Positions 19,599 through 24,373 of a stretch of DNA of 24,373 nucleotides are shown piece by piece. The notes below the pieces were generated by a model. That model was not told where the DNA came from, did no database searches, and worked only from the letters and a program-made list of their open reading frames with translations. The DNA is from an uncultured Oscillospiraceae bacterium (lineage in GTDB: Bacteria > Bacillota > Clostridia > Oscillospirales > Oscillospiraceae): the NCBI GenBank assembly GCA_934533005.1, contig CAKTBC010000020.1, positions 1-24,373 of the forward strand. Reading direction: 5' to 3'. The translations under genes and the position numbers were made by a program. Position 1 is the first letter of the stretch. Each line of letters opens with the position of its first letter.

Positions 19599-20239
19599 CC
19601 GGAAACGAAGCGCTTCTCACCTTTGCCCTGATCGCCGGGGGCTTTCTGCTCGGCGGCGTGATGTTCAGCCGCACCCTGCCGAAGCTCCTTACCGGGAAGG
19701 ACGTCTGCGCGCTGCGCGCCGATAAGAATCCGGGCGCGGCCAACGTGTTCGCCGTATGCGGCGTGCCGATGGGGCTTTTGTGTCTCGCACTTGACATGCT
19801 CAAGGCGTATCTCCCCGCGTCGCTCGCGGCGCGGTATCTCGATACGCAGTCGGTGTGGTTCGCGCTCGCAATAGCCGCGCCCGTGCTCGGCCACGCCGTC
19901 GGCGTGTTCAACGGCTTCCACGGCGGCAAGTGCATCTCCTCCGCGTTCGGCGCGATGCTTGCGCTCGCGCTCATGGATGTCTCCGTGACGGGACTGCTGC
20001 TTCTGGCCGGGCTCTATATCTTCTTCTCCGTTGTCGTGGAGATCCGCCCGCACCGGCTGCGGAGCATGCTCGTATTCGCGCTTTACGGCGTGAGCGCCGC
20101 AGTATTTTACTCGCTCCATGGCGAGGACGCTCTCGCGCTCGGCTGCGGCATCATCGCCGTGATAGGCGTTGCGCGCCACACGCGCCGCTTCTGCGTTGCC
20201 GAGGACGAAAAGCCGCACATCTCCAATTCGGAGTTCTGA
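19595..20239 (+). CDS. PlsY-family glycerol-3-phosphate acyltransferase (divergent)
   Basis: PlsY transfers an acyl group from acyl-phosphate to glycerol-3-phosphate in the membrane. The 214-residue product has about six membrane helices and recognisable versions of the family motifs: GKDVCALRADKNPGAANVF (usual GKDIR...GSGNIGATNV), LDMLKAYLP, and GHAVGVFNGFHGGKCISSAFG (usual GH-x-FPVFLGFKGGKGVAT). Two conserved positions are changed: the lysine of FKGGKG is His, and the last glycine is Cys, so this may be a paralogue with another acceptor rather than the housekeeping enzyme. The start overlaps the glycosyltransferase stop (ATGA at 19595-19598), so they are translationally coupled. A terminator follows. 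Confidence 0.72.
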   Translation: MTGNEALLTFALIAGGFLLGGVMFSRTLPKLLTGKDVCALRADKNPGAANVFAVCGVPMGLLCLALDMLKAYLPASLAARYLDTQSVWFALAIAAPVLGHAVGVFNGFHGGKCISSAFGAMLALALMDVSVTGLLLLAGLYIFFSVVVEIRPHRLRSMLVFALYGVSAAVFYSLHGEDALALGCGIIAVIGVARHTRRFCVAEDEKPHISNSEF

Positions 20240-20242
20240 ATC

Positions 20243-20282
20243 AAAGTTGTCAGCGGGGACGGTTCCCGCTGACGACTTTTTT
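20243..20282 (+). terminator. Terminator built from a REP-like repeat, copy B
   Basis: A perfect 9-bp stem (GTCAGCGGG 20249-20257 with CCCGCTGAC 20265-20273), extended by imperfect pairs outside, is followed by six T. The left 21 bases match the repeat at 2306-2326 with one change, so a mobile palindromic repeat appears to be used as the terminator of the glycosyltransferase-PlsY operon. Confidence 0.75.
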
Positions 20283-20334
20283 GAAAAAAGTATTGATGGT
20301 CCAAAGAAAAAAGACAGTTTTTTCCATGGACGAG

Positions 20335-20364
20335 TTGACAAAGGGATAAGAAATTTGGTACGAT
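20335..20364 (+). promoter_or_regulatory. Promoter of the GntR regulator gene
   Basis: A perfect -35 TTGACA (20335-20340) is followed after 18 bases by TACGAT (20359-20364), which has four of six consensus bases. The operator-like palindrome overlaps the -10 box and start site, which suggests autoregulation. Confidence 0.6.
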
Positions 20365-20374
20365 ATACCGGTAT
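20361..20374. promoter_or_regulatory. Operator 3: variant palindrome at the GntR promoter
   Basis: CGATATACCGGT (20361-20372) matches CGGTATACCGGT of operators 1 and 2 at 11 of 12 bases, and ATACCGGTAT (20365-20374) is itself a perfect 10-bp palindrome. It overlaps the -10 box and start site, the normal position for autorepression by a GntR/FCD protein. Confidence 0.72.
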
Positions 20375-20389
20375 CATATCTCGTGAGGA

Positions 20390-21049
20390 GTGAGTCACAT
20401 AGCACCGATCCGTCGGCTTCAGGATGAAGCATATGATTATTTAAAAGAGAAGATCCTCGCCGGGGAACTGGTCGAGGGGGAGCTGTATTCCGAATCGCAG
20501 CTCACGCAGACGCTCAATATGTCGCGCACGCCGGTGCGGGACGCACTGCTGCGGCTGAACATGGAGGGCCTGCTGGAAATTTATCCCAGCCGCGGATTTA
20601 TGATCCGCGATGTCGGCATGGCGGAAATCAAGGAGACGCTGGAGATCCGCTGCGCGCTGGAGGGCTATGCCGCGTATGTTCTCGCCGAGCGCAACGAGAC
20701 CCGCGAGGCGCGTGAGGTTATCCGCCGTTTGAACGAGAGCATCGACGTCGACGAGCAGATGCTGCACGACGGCAAACTGGATATCCGCAAGTTTGCCGAG
20801 AACAACATTGCGTTTCACAACATCATGATCGACTATCTCCACAACGAGACGATCAGCCAGACGTACAAAAAGTTTGAGAACAAGATCCGCGAAATGACGC
20901 AGCAGCACCTGGAAAAGGTGCCGAGCGCCGTGCCGATGGTCATTAAGGCGCACATCCAGATCGTTGCGCTCATCCGCTCCGGCAACAAGGAGCAGGCATA
21001 CACCCGAGTGAAGCAGCATAACGACCGTGATTTTTATATTGAGGAATAA
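20390..21049 (+). CDS. GntR-family regulator, FCD (FadR-like) type
   Basis: The 219-residue product has a winged helix-turn-helix at about 8-72 (YSESQLTQTLNMSRTPVRDA, then the wing EIYPSRGFMI) and a helical FCD ligand domain at about 80-215, with the expected metal-binding histidines at 143 (NIAFH), 188 (IKAH) and 210 (KQH). Asn139 stands where an Asp is usual. FCD regulators typically sense small carboxylic acids. A near copy of the divergent-region palindrome lies in its own promoter, so it is the best candidate regulator of the ridA and symporter operons. The start is odd: an in-frame stop at 20384 leaves only GTG at 20390, which overlaps the AGGAG site, or ATA at 20399, which is ideally spaced. 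I list GTG. A strong terminator follows. Confidence 0.85.
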   Translation: MSHIAPIRRLQDEAYDYLKEKILAGELVEGELYSESQLTQTLNMSRTPVRDALLRLNMEGLLEIYPSRGFMIRDVGMAEIKETLEIRCALEGYAAYVLAERNETREAREVIRRLNESIDVDEQMLHDGKLDIRKFAENNIAFHNIMIDYLHNETISQTYKKFENKIREMTQQHLEKVPSAVPMVIKAHIQIVALIRSGNKEQAYTRVKQHNDRDFYIEE

Positions 21050-21061
21050 GCCGGACAGAAA

Positions 21062-21116
21062 AAGCCGGACGCATCCGCGCCCCGTTGGGGGAGAGGATGC
21101 GTCCGGCTTCTTTCTT
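21062..21116. terminator. Bidirectional terminator between the GntR and Dabb genes
   Basis: A perfect 15-bp stem (21062-21076 with 21095-21109) has an 18-base loop and is followed by CTTTCTT on the plus strand and by five T on the minus strand. It can end both convergent transcripts. Confidence 0.88.
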
Positions 21117-21396
21117 ATTCGTGGTCAAAAATGGTTTTACCCTCGAGCAGGGGGCCGAATTTTTCCTTCCAGGTGTGGTGCGGCTCGCTCGCATCGTAGA
21201 ACGGCAGCGCCGCAGCGTCCATGTCCATGCATATCATGAGATCAAATCGGTTCGGCCTCTCGGAGCAGGAGGGGAGCACGTCCACGCCGTGCACACCCTC
21301 AATTTGGAGCGTTCGACCGAAAATTTCCCGGATCTCCGGCAGATACTCCCGCCACGGCGTTCCGGGACGGAATTTGGAAATGATGTAGTGCTTCAT
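21115..21396 (-). CDS. Dabb-type (stress-responsive A/B barrel) small protein
   Basis: The 93-residue product fits the dimeric alpha/beta-barrel (Dabb) family in length and pattern: an N-terminal KHYIISKF strand, an IRE-I-EGVHGVDV segment, RFDLMICMDMD as the core strand, and the EPHHTWKEKF helix with the usual histidine. Dabb proteins are small cytoplasmic dimers found as stress proteins, monooxygenases or cyclases; the role here is not known. Its ATG overlaps the stop of the GH13 gene (ATGA at 21393-21396) and only a weakly placed AAGGGGG is upstream, so translation is probably coupled to the glycosidase. It closes the glgA operon. Confidence 0.75.
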   Translation of the reverse strand: MKHYIISKFRPGTPWREYLPEIREIFGRTLQIEGVHGVDVLPSCSERPNRFDLMICMDMDAAALPFYDASEPHHTWKEKFGPLLEGKTIFDHE

Positions 21397-23036
21397 TCTA
21401 AGATATACCCCCTTCCCGGCACGGTGACGCCGAAGCATTCGGCGTCCTCTTCCCCACGGTTGATGAGCGCAGTAACCGAGCCGGTCTCGTCAAACCGGCG
21501 GCACCCGAGCACGTTCTCGCCGAAGAACAGCAGCTCGCACTCGCCCCGCCGCAGCAGCGGCGTTTCCTGATACATCGCGGTGAGGCTCCGGACAAAATCG
21601 GTGAGCGACGTATCGCCGTGCCCCCACGGGAAGCTCCCGCGGTTGTAGGGGTCAATGCCGCCGGTCATGCCGGCCTCGTCGCCATAGTAGATGCACGGAA
21701 CGCCCGGCAGAGCGAATTGGAGAAACATCGCCATTTTGAGAGCGTTCGTGTCGCCGCCGAGCACCGTGAGTGCGCGGGCACGGTCATGACTGCCGATGAG
21801 ATTGAGCGCGGCATAGAGATTTTCCTTCGGGTAGTGCTCCTGGATCGTCCAGAGCGCGTCGCAGGCGGTCTGCGCGTTGATCTTGCCCTGCAAAAAGTCC
21901 AACACCGCAGTGCGGAACGGGTAGTGCATCGTCGCATCCAGCTCGCTGCCGAGAAAATACTCGCGCAGCGCGCCGTAGCTCACCTTGCAGGAGGCGTCCT
22001 CCCATACCTCGCCGAGGAGGAGAGAATCTTCCTTTTCGGCCTTCATCGCTGCGCGGATGTCGCGGATGAGACTGTCGGGCAGCTCGTCGGCAACGTCAAG
22101 CCGCCAGCCCGAAGCGCCGCGCCGCAGCCACCGGCGCACTACGCCGTCCTCGCCACAGAGAAATTCCCGGAACGAGGGATCGTTCTCCTCCACATTCGGG
22201 AGATCAGGCACATCCCACCAGCACTCGTACCCGTGGCGGTACTGAGGCCCGAAGCGGAACCACGAGCGGTATTTTTCCGCCGTGCGGTCGTAGTTGCCGA
22301 ACTTATCAAAATACACGCTGTCCGCGCCGGTGTGGTTGAATACGCCGTCGAGCACGATGCGGATGCCGCGTTTTTGCGCAGCCTCGCAGAGCGATTCAAA
22401 ATCCTTCTTCTTGCCGAGCAGCGGGTCGACGCGGGTATAATCTGCCGTGTCGTACCGGTGGTTGCTTGCGGCCTCGAAGATCGGGTTTAAATACAGCACC
22501 GTAACGCCGAGTGAGGCGAGATACGGAAGCTTTTCCTCAATGCCCCGGAGCGTCCCGCCCCAGAACGGCCACGAGGAGACGTCCCCGTTTTCCGCGCGTG
22601 GGTAGAATACCGGCGTGTCCCAGTCGCGCACGAGAAAGCGGTGCGTACCGCGGCGCACTTCCGGCTCGTGCGGCGTCCAGCCGCGCTCGCGGGCGAAGCG
22701 GTCGGGGAAGATCTGATAGACGACGCCGTCCTTCCACCAGTCAGGGACGGCGGATTTTTTGTATACCGTGATCTGCCAGGCACATGTCTCGTCGTCCCCG
22801 GTATGGAACGAGTACCAGAGCACGCACGGCGTTTCGGGCAGTGTCACGGTGACGGAAAACCGCCCGCCGCCCTCGGAGACCATGGGGAGGAGCGTATCCT
22901 CGCCCGTGAACGGGTGCAGCCGGAGCGTCATATCCGGCGCGCCCGCCTTCTCCGCGGCGAGATAGACCTCCGTCCCGGCTTCGGCGGCGCCGAACGGACG
23001 GCGGAAGGCGCTGTTTCTGGATTCGTGTACGATCAT
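21393..23036 (-). CDS. GH13 alpha-glycosidase (neopullulanase/cyclomaltodextrinase-like)
   Basis: The 547-residue product has an N-terminal beta-sandwich region (about 1-92, CBM34-like) followed by a GH13 catalytic barrel. The conserved regions are DGVFNHTG (230-237), GWRLDVADE with the nucleophile Asp314, LLGEVWED with acid/base Glu343, and IGSHDRAR with Asp418. A region like WWKDGVVYQIFPDRF opens the barrel, typical of the neopullulanase/maltogenic amylase group that cleaves alpha-1,4 and alpha-1,6 links of maltodextrins and glycogen. There is no signal peptide, so it is cytoplasmic. The ATG at 23036 overlaps the glgA stop (ATGA at 23033-23036); upstream in-frame codons fall inside glgA and were rejected. 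It likely trims or recycles glycogen with glgA. Confidence 0.87.
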   Translation of the reverse strand: MIVHESRNSAFRRPFGAAEAGTEVYLAAEKAGAPDMTLRLHPFTGEDTLLPMVSEGGGRFSVTVTLPETPCVLWYSFHTGDDETCAWQITVYKKSAVPDWWKDGVVYQIFPDRFARERGWTPHEPEVRRGTHRFLVRDWDTPVFYPRAENGDVSSWPFWGGTLRGIEEKLPYLASLGVTVLYLNPIFEAASNHRYDTADYTRVDPLLGKKKDFESLCEAAQKRGIRIVLDGVFNHTGADSVYFDKFGNYDRTAEKYRSWFRFGPQYRHGYECWWDVPDLPNVEENDPSFREFLCGEDGVVRRWLRRGASGWRLDVADELPDSLIRDIRAAMKAEKEDSLLLGEVWEDASCKVSYGALREYFLGSELDATMHYPFRTAVLDFLQGKINAQTACDALWTIQEHYPKENLYAALNLIGSHDRARALTVLGGDTNALKMAMFLQFALPGVPCIYYGDEAGMTGGIDPYNRGSFPWGHGDTSLTDFVRSLTAMYQETPLLRRGECELLFFGENVLGCRRFDETGSVTALINRGEEDAECFGVTVPGRGYILE

Positions 23037-24373
23037 GTGAAAAGACCTCGGTAAAGCTTGCGGTATTCGCGCGCGCTCGCGCGCCAGGAGAAGTCGCACG
23101 CCATGCCCTGTGCGGCGAGATTGCCCCACGCAACGGGGCTTTCGGTGTACAGCCGGCAGGCCTCCTGCGTTGTGAACAGCAGCTCGTGGGCGTTGAAGTT
23201 CAAAAAACCGAAGCCGGTACCCTCGCCGGTGTAGCGATTGTAGGGCTCCACGCTGTCGGCGAGTCCGCCGGTCTGCCGCACGACGGGGACGGTGCCGTAA
23301 CGCATGGAGATCATCTGGCTCAGGCCGCACGGCTCAAAGCGCGAGGGCATGAGGAAAATGTCCGCCCCGGCGTACATTCGGCGCGAGAGCGGCTCGGAAA
23401 AGCGGATCTGGGCGCTGAACCGGCCGGGGTGGCGCGCCTCGAGCGCGCGGTAGTAGTCCTCGTAGGTACGGTCGCCCGTGCCAAGCACGGCGATCTGTGC
23501 GCACGAGAGCATTTCCTCCGCCACGGCGTTGAGAAGATCGAAGCCCTTCTGCTCTGTGAGACGGCTGACGCACACGCAGAGGGGAACTTTACTGTCGACC
23601 GTGAGACCGAGCTCTTCCTGCAAAGCTTTCTTATTTTCTGCCTTGCCGTCGGGGTCGGTGTAGTTGTGCACGAGCGCCTTGTCCTTCGCGGGATCATAGG
23701 AGGCAGTATCAATGCCGTTTAGAATGCCGGAGAGAATGTCGTGCCGCCGCAGGAAGAGATCCTGCAAGCCCTCGCCGAAATACGGCGTGCAGATTTCCCT
23801 GGCATACGTCGGGCTGACGGTCGTGATGCGGTCGGAGTAGCTGACGGCGCCGGCGAGGTAGTTTACACACTTGCCGTCGTCGCGCAGAAGCTGGTTGCGC
23901 GCCGCGGCGACGCCGTCGAGACCGAGAATGTCGCTGAGAATGTGGGGGTCATACTGGCCCTGGAACTTGAGATTGTGGATGGTGAACACGGTGCGGATGT
24001 CGCTGTAGCCAGGGGCATAGCGATACTGCTCGCGCAGAAACACCGGTGCGAGCGCCGTGTGCCAGTCGTTGCAATGCAGAACGTTCGGGAAAAAGTCCGG
24101 CAGATACCGGCAGCACTCGCAGATGGCCTTGGCGAAGAACGCCATGCGCTCGCCGTCGTCAAAATAGCCGTAAGCGCCGTCGCGCCCGAAGTAATACTCG
24201 TTATCGAGAAAATACCACGTAACGCCGCCGCGCCGCAGCTCAAAGAGCCCGCAGTACTGGCTGCGCCAGCCGAGCGGGACATAGAAGGAGCACAGAAACT
24301 TCATCTTCTCCTGATACTCGGCCGGGATCTGGCGGAGCTTCGGCAGCACGACGCGCATCTCGATCGTCGGGCA
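23033..24373 (-). CDS. glgA: Glycogen synthase, C-terminal part (window-truncated at its N-terminus)
   Basis: GlgA extends alpha-1,4-glucan from ADP-glucose (GT5). The visible 446 codons run off the window edge; the first residues read CPTIEMRVVLPKLR, matching the conserved VRVVLPKY region that normally lies about 40 residues into the protein, so only a short N-terminal segment with the KTGGLADV motif is missing. Present motifs are LHCNDWHTALAP, FTIHNLKFQG, TTVSPTYAREI, SGILNGID, VSRLTEQKGFDLL, and SRFEPCGLSQ with the catalytic glutamate, then YGTVPVVRQTGGLADSV. The cytoplasmic enzyme is the first visible gene of a coupled operon with GH13 and Dabb genes. The ATG at 24358 is inside the protein, not the start. 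Confidence 0.92.
   Translation of the reverse strand, partial: CPTIEMRVVLPKLRQIPAEYQEKMKFLCSFYVPLGWRSQYCGLFELRRGGVTWYFLDNEYYFGRDGAYGYFDDGERMAFFAKAICECCRYLPDFFPNVLHCNDWHTALAPVFLREQYRYAPGYSDIRTVFTIHNLKFQGQYDPHILSDILGLDGVAAARNQLLRDDGKCVNYLAGAVSYSDRITTVSPTYAREICTPYFGEGLQDLFLRRHDILSGILNGIDTASYDPAKDKALVHNYTDPDGKAENKKALQEELGLTVDSKVPLCVCVSRLTEQKGFDLLNAVAEEMLSCAQIAVLGTGDRTYEDYYRALEARHPGRFSAQIRFSEPLSRRMYAGADIFLMPSRFEPCGLSQMISMRYGTVPVVRQTGGLADSVEPYNRYTGEGTGFGFLNFNAHELLFTTQEACRLYTESPVAWGNLAAQGMACDFSWRASAREYRKLYRGLFT

Noticed and set aside
1..24373. tRNA, rRNA, prophage, insertion sequences and CRISPR arrays
   Set aside because: I saw no cloverleaf, rRNA segment, transposase, integrase or repeat-spacer array in the window.

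Overview
The window is about 24.4 kb of GC-rich DNA that reads as a Gram-positive, anaerobic gut-type Clostridia, most likely Oscillospiraceae/Ruminococcaceae-like. The signs are strong AGGAGG-type ribosome sites, sigma-A promoters of the TTGACA/TATAAT type, an Eubacterium barkeri-like heterocycle fermentation gene set, a UgtP/MGDG-synthase-type glycolipid transferase, and short hairpin repeats of the kind common in clostridial genomes. I cannot name the genus from sequence alone. Nearly all of the window is coding and genes lie on both strands.

Layout. (1) 1-2306 (+): the 3' end of selD, then an MFS permease and an EamA-type exporter, tightly coupled and closed by a bidirectional terminator. 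(2) 2381-4212 (-): an OFA-type MFS transporter and a stand-alone yajC-like gene with an extra signal peptide. (3) 4516-8866 (-): a four-gene catabolic operon ridA - enamidase 2 - enamidase-like 1 - 6-hydroxynicotinate-reductase-like iron-sulfur protein. (4) 8867-9309: a divergent control region with two strong promoters and two copies of a perfect 14-bp palindrome. (5) 9310-14290 (+): a small membrane protein broken by an 8-bp duplication, a sodium:solute symporter, and a fused [2Fe-2S]/molybdopterin hydroxylase of xanthine-dehydrogenase type. (6) 14291-14472: three tandem hairpins between convergent genes. (7) 14473-18305 (-): a TetR regulator and a large exported lamin-tail/CotH-kinase protein. 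(8) 18489-20239 (+): a GT28 glycolipid glycosyltransferase and a PlsY-family protein. (9) 20390-21049 (+): a GntR/FCD regulator. (10) 21115-24373 (-): a coupled operon glgA - GH13 glycosidase - Dabb protein.

How it works together. Regions 3-5 look like one inducible unit for taking up and fermenting a nitrogen heterocycle, by analogy with nicotinate fermentation in Eubacterium barkeri: symporter uptake, hydroxylation by the molybdenum enzyme, ferredoxin-dependent ring reduction by the Hnr-like protein, hydrolytic ring opening and deamination by enamidase, and RidA to clear enamine/imine intermediates. The hydroxylase releases two electrons and the reductase uses two, so the pair could be redox-neutral through ferredoxin. 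The later nicotinate genes (hydroxymethylglutarate dehydrogenase onward) are absent from the window, so the true substrate is open. The GntR/FCD regulator 11 kb away carries at its own promoter a one-mismatch copy of the palindrome found in the divergent control region, which makes it the best candidate regulator.

The most notable observations are the shared operator, one of two tandem enamidases having lost two active-site residues, the 8-bp duplication that breaks the symporter's small companion protein, and two candidate structured leader RNAs in the plus-strand operon.
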